Source: Crocinitomicaceae bacterium (lineage in GTDB: Bacteria > Bacteroidota > Bacteroidia > Flavobacteriales_D > Crocinitomicaceae). From it: 40,471 nucleotides of DNA. Shown piece by piece: positions 1 to 9,422 of this stretch (positions are counted from its first letter, which is position 1; each line of letters starts with the position of its first letter). Where the stretch lies: assembly GCA_022448165.1 (NCBI GenBank), contig JAKVAS010000015.1, positions 1 through 40,471 of the forward strand, given 5' to 3'. Both the position numbers and the translations under genes were made by a program. The notes below the pieces were generated by a model. The model ran no database searches, was not told where the DNA came from, and saw only the letters and a program-made list of their open reading frames with translations.

Positions 1-1
1 G

Positions 2-1480
2 CCATTTATCGAAGAGGAAAAGGATGGGGTAAAATCATCGGCTGGAAAAGTCTTGATGGCCACTGTAAAAGGAGATGTACATGATATTGGAAAGAACATT
101 GTCGGTGTGGTTTTGGGCTGTAATAATTATGAAATCGTTGATCTGGGTGTAATGGTTTCTTCTGACAAGATTATTGAAGAGGCGATAAAGAATGAAGTAG
201 ATGTTATTGGTCTTAGTGGGTTGATTACGCCATCCTTGGATGAAATGGTAACTGTTGCGAAGGAAATGGAACGTGCAAAGCTTTCTATTCCTTTAATGAT
301 TGGTGGGGCTACGACATCAAAAGTACATACTGCAGTGAAAATTGAAGAGCATTTTAAGCTAGATCAAACAGTTCACGTGTTAGATGCCTCTAGGTCTGTG
401 ACCGTAGTAGAGCAATTACTTGGAAAAAAGAAATCAGATTTTATTTCTGATATTAAAGAGGAATATAAGCGTGTGCGAGAGCATCATGCGAAACATCGAG
501 CGCAAAAGCAGTTACTGTCTCTAAGTGATGCAAGAAAGAACAAGTTTGATATTGATTGGAAGGAAGATGCAATTCAATCGCCTAGAGAATTGGGTATTCA
601 GGAAGTTAGCGTAGAAGCAAAAGATTTGATTCCGTATATTGATTGGACTCCATTTTTTAGAACGTGGGAACTTCATGGAAGATATCCGAATATTTTAACA
701 GATGAGGTTGTGGGTAAAGAGGCGACTAGTCTATTTGAGGATGCGAAACAAATGTTAGAACAAATTCAGGAAGAGAAGTGGTTGGAATATAAAGGTGTGT
801 TCGGATTATTTCCTGCGGCAAGTGTTGATGATGATATTTTGATTTATGCGGATGAGAACCGTGAGGTGATTCTACATACTCAGCATTGTATGAGACAGCA
901 AACAAAAAAGGCACCGGGAGTTCCTAATTATGCACTATCTGATTTTATTGCTCCGTTGGACAGTGATATAAAAGATTATGTCGGTGGATTTGTGGTGACT
1001 TCGGGGTTAGGGATTAAATTAAAGATAGATGCTTTTGAAGCAGATCATGATGACTATAATTCTATATTATTGAAGGCTCTTGCTGATAGATTGGCAGAGG
1101 CATTTGCGGAATATTTACATGAACGAGTTAGAAAATATCACTGGGGTTATGTGAATGATGAGTCATTTGACAATGAAAGTTTAATTAAAGAAAAATATCA
1201 AGGTATTAGGCCTGCGCCAGGATACCCTGCATGTCCGGATCATACGGAAAAAATTGGTTTGTTTAAGTTGCTTGATGCAACGCGTTTGACAGGTGTTTCT
1301 CTTACGGATAGTTTGGCGATGATGCCTGCTGCGAGTGTTTCTGGATGGTACTTTGGAAATCGTAAATCCAAATATTTTGGCGTTGGAAAAATAGGTTTAG
1401 ATCAGGTAGAATCTTTGGCAAATAGAAAAGGTGTTAGTACGCAAGAGATGGAAAAATGGCTCTCTTCAAATATTCATTAG
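2..1480 (+). CDS. metH: B12-dependent methionine synthase, C-terminal part (cobalamin-binding and SAM-activation domains), truncated by window start
   Basis: Open frame continues upstream of the listed ATG (PFIEEEKDGVKSSAGKVLMATVKGDVHDIGKNIVGVVLGCNNYEIVDLGVM); GDVHDIGKNI cobalamin motif and RPAPGYPACPDHTEK activation-domain motif. Confidence 0.97.
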   Translation, partial: PFIEEEKDGVKSSAGKVLMATVKGDVHDIGKNIVGVVLGCNNYEIVDLGVMVSSDKIIEEAIKNEVDVIGLSGLITPSLDEMVTVAKEMERAKLSIPLMIGGATTSKVHTAVKIEEHFKLDQTVHVLDASRSVTVVEQLLGKKKSDFISDIKEEYKRVREHHAKHRAQKQLLSLSDARKNKFDIDWKEDAIQSPRELGIQEVSVEAKDLIPYIDWTPFFRTWELHGRYPNILTDEVVGKEATSLFEDAKQMLEQIQEEKWLEYKGVFGLFPAASVDDDILIYADENREVILHTQHCMRQQTKKAPGVPNYALSDFIAPLDSDIKDYVGGFVVTSGLGIKLKIDAFEADHDDYNSILLKALADRLAEAFAEYLHERVRKYHWGYVNDESFDNESLIKEKYQGIRPAPGYPACPDHTEKIGLFKLLDATRLTGVSLTDSLAMMPAASVSGWYFGNRKSKYFGVGKIGLDQVESLANRKGVSTQEMEKWLSSNIH

Positions 1481-1675
1481 CTTCATTTAGAATGAGGCTC
1501 CTATGACTATACTTGCAAAAGGGGATTGAGTCTTGTTATGAGGTCTCGATAATTTAAAATTCCCTGAAGGGGAAAAGATCTAAAAGTAGCTGAGATTATA
1601 TATCTCTAGTTCTTTTAAGTATTTTGAATGAAAATTGATTATATGTCAAGTGTGGTATGAAATGGTTATAAAACA

Positions 1676-1703
1676 GTAGAGCAACCCGGGAGGGTCGCTC
1701 TAC
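1676..1703 (-). terminator. Stable hairpin, candidate terminator of a small - strand transcript
   Basis: gtagagc-a-accc-ggga-gggt-c-gctctac inverted repeat; on the - strand followed by tgttttat. Confidence 0.5.
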
Positions 1704-1786
1704 ATAACCTAACCTAACCACTATTCACTGAAAAAGACTTTTAGTGTTATGATTTAAATCAAAATACTAAATCAATCTTTACACTG

Positions 1787-1818
1787 CAAATATACGACGC
1801 TTCTGAAGGTTAGGCAAA
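1787..1818 (-). promoter_or_regulatory. Bacteroidota-type promoter reading leftwards
   Basis: - strand TTTG-N20-TATATTTG (matches TTG / TAnnTTTG consensus); no CDS downstream on that strand until 1480. Confidence 0.5.
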
Positions 1819-2270
1819 TTGTAAAATACAATGTTCATGTCAGTCTGAAAACCTATTGCATCTAATGATCACTTATAATTGTTAATATACGTGTCAAAAC
1901 CTATGCTTAATAGTGAAAAAAAGTACATTCATAGAAAATTCAAAAAGATTATTGTTGGATTCCTAAGTTTTAATTAAAAAGAAAATATTCGATGAGTCAG
2001 ATAGAATACTCGATTATCGTCAATTACTGTTCGTTATGCCTGCATAGTTTTATGTTGTTGTGTTGCAGATCTTTTATGATTTTAGTATTACTTTTTTGTG
2101 AAATATAAAGTATTGACTTTTAGTTTGTTTTTGTGTTTTTGAAAATCATATTTAGCCCAATTAATTTGAATCATTTTTTTAGTAGTTCAATAGATGTAAA
2201 TTATGACTCTTCGTTGTAGAAGTTCATTTTACTGCGATATCGTACGTCGAGTATTAGAAAGCTGATAAAA

Positions 2271-2302
2271 GAAAAAAGAGCGATCATAAGATGACCGCTC
2301 TT
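2271..2302 (-). terminator. Rho-independent terminator of the efflux operon
   Basis: - strand aagagcggtcat-ctt-atgatcgctctt followed by TTTTTTC, just after the RND gene stop. Confidence 0.85.
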
Positions 2303-2323
2303 CTCGAATTAATTTATTTACTT

Positions 2324-5300
2324 TTAAAGATTACTTCTTATTTCCCAACCGAATAATCCATAAATCCAGTTTTTCAATTGATGTAAAAGAAGGTAAAGGG
2401 AAGGAATGATTACAAGTGTCAAGAAGGTTGCAAATGTTAATCCATAAATAATTGCCCAAGACATTGGGGCAAAGAATATGTTGTTGTCTCCTCCGAAATA
2501 TATTTTCGGATCATAGGTTGTCAATAGGCTTGAAAAGTCGATATTGAAACCAATAGCTAATGGAATTAATCCTAGAACAGTAGTAATTGCTGTTAATAGT
2601 ACCGGGCGTAATCTCGTTTTCCCACCCTCAATAGCTGCTTTAACAATTTCATCATATGGGAGTTGGTCATATTCGCCTAAGCCTAGCTCATCGCGCTTTT
2701 GCTTTCGTATTAGATTAGTATAGTCGATAAGTACAATTGCATTGTTTACTACTACACCTGCTAATGAAATGATTCCAATCATTGTCATCATAATAACGAA
2801 GCTTTGTCTTGAAATTAACAACCCGAGCAATACTCCAATTAATGAAAGTACAACCGTCAACATAATAATTGATGGTGTTGAGAATGAGTTAAATTGAGCA
2901 ACAATAATCAGAAGTATTAAGAACACCGCAATACCTAAAGCTTTGCTTAGGAATGCCATTTCTTTAGCTTGTTCTTCTTGTTGTCCAGAGAACTTGTAAT
3001 TGACTCCATTTTTAATTGTATTGGTTTCTTCATACAATTTCATTTTAGCTCTTAGTGTGTCAACGATCTCAGTTGGGTTTGATCCTTCCGTAACGTTTGA
3101 TGTTATTTGAACTAAAGGAATTTGATCTTTTCGAACAACTGCAGTATAGGATGTAACTTCTTTTGGATCTTCAATTACCGACTGGATAGGAATGTTTAGT
3201 AATTTCCCTTTGTTGTTTCTGAAAATTAAACGTTGATTTAGTAAAGCGTCTATACTTTCACGATTTTTCTTATTGAACTTTACTACGATATCGTAAGATT
3301 CATCACCTTTCGTATAGGTAGTAATGTCTTGTCCAAGTAAGGCCTTCCTAATTGCCATGCCAACTTGATAGGTCGAAGCATTTAATTTACGAATTTGATC
3401 GCGATCTACACGGATTGGAATTTCAGGTCGATCTGCTTCAACGTTAAGCTTGAGTTTTTCGACACCTTCTACGTGTAAGCCATCCAGATAGTTTTGGATT
3501 TTTTTCGCCTCAGAAATTAATTGACCATATTCTACTTTACCCGTGATATCCATGCTAATTGGAGCTCCTTGTGGCGGCCCCGCTGCATCTTTGGCAGCTG
3601 TAATTTCAATATCCGCATTAAACTCGCCTTGAAGCTTTTGTTGTATCTCTTTGAGAACCTGAGAACTAGTTACTCCATTTCTGTATTGAGATTCAACAAA
3701 GTTGACAGTAACACGGGCTTTATGAGGAGTGTTTCCCATGGTTACACCTTGTGCGGGATCACTAGTCCCTTCTCCAACTTGGGATATAATAGATTTGATT
3801 AAACGCCTGTCTTGAGGAAGCCCTGCTTTTTCATCTTTTTCTATGTATTCCTTTAATATATCATTGGTGAGAAGATCTTCGATCTCTTTTGTTGTTTCAT
3901 TGGTTACAGTGATATCTGTTCCAATCGGGTGGGAGATGAAAATATTCGCATAGTTTGGTTCGTTTACAGGGAAGAAGTCAATCTTAGGTGGGAATATAGA
4001 CATTGCCATGATTGAAAGGAACAACACAATAAATGTTCCTAAGAAGAAGACTAATGGTTTTTTCCCTTTTAAAGCAAAATTTAAGAATTTTTCATATCCT
4101 CTTTCTAAACGAGGAAGGAATCCATTTTGGAATTTCACAGTTCCAGGGTATAGTATAAACAAGTTAAGAAGACCAATAATTGCTATAACAATTAAAAAGT
4201 TTCCTAAGCCAATACCACCTAATATTAACATTATAACTCCGATTCCTGTAAGTACAATTGAATTTCGGATAACACGTTTTTTCTTTGGTTTGTTAGAGGT
4301 TACTTTCATGTAGGCAACGGCCAGTACAGGATTAATTACTAAGGCAACAAATAAGGAAGAACCCAATACAATGATTAACGTAATTGGTAAGTATTTCATA
4401 AATTCACCCATAATTCCAGGCCAGAATGCCAAAGGAATGAATGCTGCTAATGTAGTAGCAGTTGACGCTATAATTGGCATTGCAATTTCTCCTACACCAT
4501 CGATAACGGCTCTCGTAGAAGATTTACCTTCTGCCATATGTCTGTATATGTTTTCTACGGTTACAATTCCATTATCTACAAGCATTCCGAGAGCAAGTAC
4601 TAATGAGAAGAGCACCATTACATTCATGGTAACTCCCATTGAGTTTAGAATTAAGAAGGACATTAACATTGAGAGTGGAATAGCAACTCCCACGAAGAGC
4701 GCATTTCTTAACCCTAAGAAGAAAAGTAATACGCCTACAACGAGTATAATTCCGAAAATAATCGAGTTTAATAGATTCGAAACCATGTCTCTCGTATTGT
4801 TTGACTGATCGCTCGTTCTTGATACACTTACGCTTGAGGGAATTGTTCCGTCTAATGATGCTCTTTCAAGGATTTTAGTAATGCTGTCGGAAGCATCTAA
4901 TAAGTTTTCACCTCCTTGTTTTTTAATATCTAACATCACTACTGGTGATCCAAATTCTCGCGCGTATGAAGTTGTGTCTCCATTACCAAATTCTACATGT
5001 GCTACATCTTCTAGTTTGACAGGTAAAAAATCATCTTGTTTAATTATTATTTTTTTTAATTCTTCGGCATTTCTAAACTCACCATCGATACGAACGGTTT
5101 TTCTTACCCCATCTTCTAGAATTTCTCCTCCAGAGATTGTTTGATGTTCTGAATTTACCGCATTTTGAATATCTTCAATTGTAACGTTTACCGATTGAGC
5201 CCGGATAGGGTCTACTTCAATACGCATTTCTTGCGTTTGTGTACCGCGAATATCAACTTCACTGATTTGCGATAGGTCTTCAATTTGATCCTCGAGATTT

Positions 5301-5812
5301 TCAGCAATTTCTTTTAAAAGAGCAGGATTTTCTCCACGAAGATTGATATTCATGATTGGCATTTGCGATGGATCAAGCTCAAAAATATTTGGCTCTACCG
5401 GTAGTTGAGGGAAATCAGACTTCGCCCGAGCATCGTCAACAGCATCTTTAACTTTTTGAAGCGCTTTGTCTACTGACATCTTGAAGTCAAACTTAATACG
5501 AATAGTTGTGTACCCATGTACAGAGTTTGTGTTGATTTCGTCGACGAGCTTAATTCCTCCAATCTCTTTTTCAACAGATTTGGCAATTTTTTCTGACATA
5601 TATTGTGGAGAAGATCCAGGCTTAGCAATTCCAACATAAATTTCTGGAATCTGCAATTCTGGGAAATTCTCTTTAGGCATGGAGTTATAGGCTCCATATC
5701 CTCCGAGTAAAATGATTACTAAGATGAGGAATACCGTCTTTCTGTTGTTGACAGCAAGTGTTGATAGACCAAATCCGCTATTTTTATTTTCCATTATTGT
5801 TAAATTGGTCAA
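2324..5812 (-). CDS. RND-family efflux transporter permease (AcrB/MexB-like)
   Basis: 1162 aa; N-terminal TM, FPELQIPEIYVGIAKPGSSP, GMLVDNGIVTVENIYRHM, GVVVNNAIVLIDY, TTVLGLIPLAIG motifs typical of RND pumps. Confidence 0.95.
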   Translation of the reverse strand: MTNLTIMENKNSGFGLSTLAVNNRKTVFLILVIILLGGYGAYNSMPKENFPELQIPEIYVGIAKPGSSPQYMSEKIAKSVEKEIGGIKLVDEINTNSVHGYTTIRIKFDFKMSVDKALQKVKDAVDDARAKSDFPQLPVEPNIFELDPSQMPIMNINLRGENPALLKEIAENLEDQIEDLSQISEVDIRGTQTQEMRIEVDPIRAQSVNVTIEDIQNAVNSEHQTISGGEILEDGVRKTVRIDGEFRNAEELKKIIIKQDDFLPVKLEDVAHVEFGNGDTTSYAREFGSPVVMLDIKKQGGENLLDASDSITKILERASLDGTIPSSVSVSRTSDQSNNTRDMVSNLLNSIIFGIILVVGVLLFFLGLRNALFVGVAIPLSMLMSFLILNSMGVTMNVMVLFSLVLALGMLVDNGIVTVENIYRHMAEGKSSTRAVIDGVGEIAMPIIASTATTLAAFIPLAFWPGIMGEFMKYLPITLIIVLGSSLFVALVINPVLAVAYMKVTSNKPKKKRVIRNSIVLTGIGVIMLILGGIGLGNFLIVIAIIGLLNLFILYPGTVKFQNGFLPRLERGYEKFLNFALKGKKPLVFFLGTFIVLFLSIMAMSIFPPKIDFFPVNEPNYANIFISHPIGTDITVTNETTKEIEDLLTNDILKEYIEKDEKAGLPQDRRLIKSIISQVGEGTSDPAQGVTMGNTPHKARVTVNFVESQYRNGVTSSQVLKEIQQKLQGEFNADIEITAAKDAAGPPQGAPISMDITGKVEYGQLISEAKKIQNYLDGLHVEGVEKLKLNVEADRPEIPIRVDRDQIRKLNASTYQVGMAIRKALLGQDITTYTKGDESYDIVVKFNKKNRESIDALLNQRLIFRNNKGKLLNIPIQSVIEDPKEVTSYTAVVRKDQIPLVQITSNVTEGSNPTEIVDTLRAKMKLYEETNTIKNGVNYKFSGQQEEQAKEMAFLSKALGIAVFLILLIIVAQFNSFSTPSIIMLTVVLSLIGVLLGLLISRQSFVIMMTMIGIISLAGVVVNNAIVLIDYTNLIRKQKRDELGLGEYDQLPYDEIVKAAIEGGKTRLRPVLLTAITTVLGLIPLAIGFNIDFSSLLTTYDPKIYFGGDNNIFFAPMSWAIIYGLTFATFLTLVIIPSLYLLLHQLKNWIYGLFGWEIRSNL

Positions 5813-5813
5813 G

Positions 5814-6899
5814 TTATTTTTTTGTTCTTACGGTGTCTTTGTTCTTTATGCCTTTAGCACCAGCAACAACTACCTGCTCATTGTCTTTGACCTTTGGGTT
5901 GTCTTTGATCAATGCGGATCCGTCATACTTTTTAATTACCGTTACGTTAACACGTTCTACAGTGTATAGTTTTTTCTTTTTATCCTGAGAGTCAATTTCT
6001 GTTGCGATGTATAAGTAGTCGATATTATCTTGATCTTTAAGTATGCTTTTTGAAGGAACTACTGTTCCGTTTGGGACATCAAGATCAGTAATACTTACTT
6101 CGGCAAGCATATTGGGTAAAAAGAATGTATTGTTCTTAATTTTTGACATAATTCGGAACGTACGGTTTGTTGGTTCTATGTAATTACCCACATGCGTTAT
6201 TGCCAAGTTTACTGTGTCATCTGAAGAATATGGAAAAGTAACGGCTATTGGTGTTCCAATTTTTATTTTTGAAAAGTGCTTTTCAGATACAGTGGCAATG
6301 ATGTCAATGTTTGAGTTGTTTACTAAACGTACCAGTGGAGCTGCTGGACCAGCCATTTGTCCTTTTCGAGCAAATACCTGATCGATAGTTCCTGTAAATG
6401 GTGCGCGAATAGACGCTTTTCCTCGTTGTGTATTAAGAGAATTCATACTGGCCTTAAGACTGTTGACTTGATTTTTTGCTGTTTCTAAATCAAATTCAGA
6501 ACCAACACCTCGTTTCATTAGTTCTTCTTGCTTTCCAAGCATGTATTCAGCGTATTGAAGCTGAGTTTGCAGTTCTTGAACGTTAGATGTTAAAATAGAA
6601 GCGTCTACGTTGGCAATAACTTGACCTTTACGAACGATCTGTCCTTCTTTTACATTGATTGATGTTATCAAACCTCCCATCTCTGCGCTTAATGTAATGT
6701 CTTGATCTGTCTCAACATTACCTTGAACATTAATTTTGTGCGTGAATCTCGTTTGTTGAACAGGGGATAGCTCCACTAATGGCTCGAAAATTATTTTTTC
6801 TTCTTTTCCTGTATCCTTAGATGCGTCGCTTGAGCATGAGGCTGCTACCAATACTAGGCCTGCCATGAGCAAGAGATTTTTGATCTTTTTCGTTTTCAT
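5814..6899 (-). CDS. RND efflux periplasmic adaptor (membrane fusion) lipoprotein
   Basis: Listed ORF trimmed to MKTKKIKNLLLMAGLVLVAASCSSD lipoprotein signal; VTVSEK / ASIRAPFTGTIDQVFARKGQ biotinyl-lipoyl-like segment; sits between tolC and RND genes. Confidence 0.92.
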   Translation of the reverse strand: MKTKKIKNLLLMAGLVLVAASCSSDASKDTGKEEKIIFEPLVELSPVQQTRFTHKINVQGNVETDQDITLSAEMGGLITSINVKEGQIVRKGQVIANVDASILTSNVQELQTQLQYAEYMLGKQEELMKRGVGSEFDLETAKNQVNSLKASMNSLNTQRGKASIRAPFTGTIDQVFARKGQMAGPAAPLVRLVNNSNIDIIATVSEKHFSKIKIGTPIAVTFPYSSDDTVNLAITHVGNYIEPTNRTFRIMSKIKNNTFFLPNMLAEVSITDLDVPNGTVVPSKSILKDQDNIDYLYIATEIDSQDKKKKLYTVERVNVTVIKKYDGSALIKDNPKVKDNEQVVVAGAKGIKNKDTVRTKK

Positions 6900-6909
6900 T
6901 TTGTGCAAT

Positions 6910-8253
6910 TTATTCTGTTGGTAATAGTTTGTTGTAAATTTTATCGAGTGCCAATCTAGCTTGGAATACGTCCACAAGAGATCCTACATATTGGGCTTGT
7001 GCAACCATTAATTGGTTGTATTTTTGGGTAACAATAATGCTATTTCCTTCACCAATATCTTTTTTAGTGATGGCATTGTTGTAAATATTTCTTGCAAGAG
7101 AAATGTTTTCCTGCTGCAGTTTGAACTTACTCTGAGCGTTTGATAAATTGTTTTGAGCTTGAGCTGATTGAAATTTCAATGTCTGCTCCATTTGCTTAAC
7201 TGCATTTTGGTCTTGAAGTAGTTTAATACGTGACTGAGTTGTTACTGCATGTCTTGAAAGACCAGAGAAAATTGGAATGTTTAGTTTGAGTCCCCAGACA
7301 GTTTGTGCAAACCATTGTTTATCTTGAAAGAAATCAAACTCATTTCTATATGCATTATAGCTATGTTGAAAGAATGCATTTAATGATGGTAGATTTGCAA
7401 ATTCATTATTTCTTACGTTGTACTCAGAGAGCACCACTTGTTGTTCGAGTAGTTGGTACGTACGATTGTTTGTGATGTCTCCAGGAGTACTGAGTGTCGA
7501 TTGATTCATTAATTTTTCAGCGTTTTCGGAGATTGATAGTTGATTTTCCATAGGATAACCCATGGTCAATTTCAATGCACTTAGCGCATTTTCATATTGG
7601 ATTTTTGCTGACAATTGAGCATCTTTTGCCGTAAGTAAAGAATATGATAACTGATCCATATCCTCTTGTTGCATCAACCCTAGTTCTAGATAGTTTTTTT
7701 GCTTTTCTATGAGTTTTTCGGTGATGAGAACCATAGAATCAACGAATTGTTGATTTTCTTTTGCAACTGCTACCATCTCATAGGATTGAATTACATTGAA
7801 AATAACGTCTTCCTTTTCTATATTACTGGAAGAAGCTTGAAAACTCTTTAAATACTTTGCAACCTTTAATCCAATGATATAAGATCCATTGAATAATAAT
7901 TGTCCTACTTCTAATGATCCTGTAGCTGAGTATTCTGTTCCTGCGCGAAAGGAGATTAAATCACCAGGAGTTGCATTGGGGTTGAAAAATTGAGCGTCAA
8001 TTACTGAAACAGGAAGGTTTAAGAAGTTGTTGAAAGTTCCGTTTATCTGAACTTGGGGTAATCCCATGCCACGTACTTCGATGTATTTTTGATTCATTAC
8101 ATCAATTTCGTATTCAGAATTCTTTATTGTGAGACTGTTTTTGAGAGCGTACTCTTTTGCTTCTTGTAATGTGAAGCTGTTTTGCGACCATCCTGTTGCT
8201 GATAGAAACAGGATGGTTCCAAAAATAGTAACTAGCTTATTCATTGATTTCAT
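6910..8253 (-). CDS. TolC family outer-membrane efflux protein
   Basis: Signal peptide then FTLQEAKEYALKNSLTIKNSEYEIDV; coiled-coil rich; operon context. Confidence 0.93.
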   Translation of the reverse strand: MKSMNKLVTIFGTILFLSATGWSQNSFTLQEAKEYALKNSLTIKNSEYEIDVMNQKYIEVRGMGLPQVQINGTFNNFLNLPVSVIDAQFFNPNATPGDLISFRAGTEYSATGSLEVGQLLFNGSYIIGLKVAKYLKSFQASSSNIEKEDVIFNVIQSYEMVAVAKENQQFVDSMVLITEKLIEKQKNYLELGLMQQEDMDQLSYSLLTAKDAQLSAKIQYENALSALKLTMGYPMENQLSISENAEKLMNQSTLSTPGDITNNRTYQLLEQQVVLSEYNVRNNEFANLPSLNAFFQHSYNAYRNEFDFFQDKQWFAQTVWGLKLNIPIFSGLSRHAVTTQSRIKLLQDQNAVKQMEQTLKFQSAQAQNNLSNAQSKFKLQQENISLARNIYNNAITKKDIGEGNSIIVTQKYNQLMVAQAQYVGSLVDVFQARLALDKIYNKLLPTE

Positions 8254-8854
8254 TGTTAAAATGTTGCTGTATATATATTAGTCCATTTTCATTTACCATT
8301 CCCTTTAGTTGGAATCGAATAACTTCTCGTAATGTTTCATCTAATTTGAATTCGGGCCAAGGGAAAACCTCACCGTTTAAAATGGTTTCAATTGATGATA
8401 CATATAAACGTGAGATTATTGCAACGTTAAGGTTCTCACGATATAGTTTTTCTGCAATTCCTCGCTCTAAATTTTCTCTAATATTTGTTAGGATAAAATT
8501 CCATTTATGATCGTCCATTAGTTTCCATGCTTCAGGATAATATTTTCTAATGTCATAAAACACAGTAGGATTTACGTTGGATAGATGTTCCATAACAAAT
8601 CGACTGATCTTAATTAGTGCGTCAATTGCATTTACCCCTGCTTCATTACATGTGGTGCATGTTTCGCGATCTTCTTCAAGTTTTGCTTTAAACATTGCAT
8701 TTACTAATGCGTTTTTATCATCGAAGTATTTGTAGATTGTTTTTTTTGAAACTCCTAACTCACGAGATAAGTCATCCATGGTTACGGTTTTTATACCATA
8801 CTTCATAAATACTTGACTTGCACGTTCTAATATCTCGATCTGTTTTTTATCCAT
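8237..8854 (-). CDS. TetR/AcrR family transcriptional regulator (first gene of efflux operon)
   Basis: MDKKQIEILERASQVFMKYGIKTVTMDDLSRELGVSKKTIYKYFDDKNALV HTH; start trimmed to MDKKQ; overlaps tolC start. Confidence 0.93.
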   Translation of the reverse strand: MDKKQIEILERASQVFMKYGIKTVTMDDLSRELGVSKKTIYKYFDDKNALVNAMFKAKLEEDRETCTTCNEAGVNAIDALIKISRFVMEHLSNVNPTVFYDIRKYYPEAWKLMDDHKWNFILTNIRENLERGIAEKLYRENLNVAIISRLYVSSIETILNGEVFPWPEFKLDETLREVIRFQLKGMVNENGLIYIQQHFNNEINE

Positions 8855-8884
8855 AGGACAAAAGTATATATTAATTTGCACAAT

Positions 8885-8912
8885 GGAAACTTTAAACATG
8901 TTAAAAGTTTCC
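8885..8912. promoter_or_regulatory. 28-bp near-perfect palindrome, candidate TetR operator
   Basis: GGAAACTTTaAACATGTTaAAAGTTTCC, between tetR (-) and rnhA (+); - strand TACTTTTG -7-like box lies adjacent (tetR side). Confidence 0.65.
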
Positions 8913-8962
8913 AAAGTTCTTTAAGTTTATTTTAAAAGGATATCTTCGTGGAAATTGATTCG

Positions 8963-9418
8963 ATGATTCAAATCTATACAGATGGTTCCGCAAAAGGTAA
9001 TCCAGGCCCAGGTGGCTATGGGGTTGTTATGCGATTTAAAAATCAAGAGAAGGAGTTTTCTCAGGGGTACAGAATGACAACAAATAATCGTATGGAATTA
9101 TTAGCTGTGATTGTCGCATTAGAGTCTCTTAAAACTGATAAGTATCCAGTTCATGTATATTCTGATTCTAAGTATGTAATTGATTCAATTACCAAACGAT
9201 GGGTGTTTAATTGGGAAAAGAAGGGATTTAAAGGAAAGAAGAATGTTGATCTTTGGCGACGATATTTAAAAATACATGGGCGCTGTAATGTAACTTTTCA
9301 TTGGGTAAAGGGTCATGCGGGACACCCTGAGAATGAAAGGTGCGATGCACTTGCTGTTGCTGCTGCTGAAGATCGTGATCAATTGATTGATACAGCGTTT
9401 GAGGGGTTAAAAGATTAG
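8963..9418 (+). CDS. rnhA: Ribonuclease HI
   Basis: MIQIYTDGSAKGNPGPGGYG, TNNRMELLAVI, HVYSDSKYV, HWVKGHAGHPENERCDALA; GTG at 8948 is an alternative start. Confidence 0.95.
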   Translation: MIQIYTDGSAKGNPGPGGYGVVMRFKNQEKEFSQGYRMTTNNRMELLAVIVALESLKTDKYPVHVYSDSKYVIDSITKRWVFNWEKKGFKGKKNVDLWRRYLKIHGRCNVTFHWVKGHAGHPENERCDALAVAAAEDRDQLIDTAFEGLKD

Positions 9419-9422
9419 TAGG

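Noticed and set aside
726-914. - strand 62-aa ORF inside metH
   Set aside because: Antisense shadow of a clearly conserved coding region; no start context or motif.
3521-5144. Several + strand ORFs (93, 101, 145, 87 aa) inside the RND gene
   Set aside because: Antisense to a well-supported RND CDS; low-complexity shadow translations.
5712-5988. + strand ORFs (85 and 76 aa) across the RND/MFP junction
   Set aside because: Antisense of the RND start and MFP 3' end; hydrophobic composition arises from the complementary strand.
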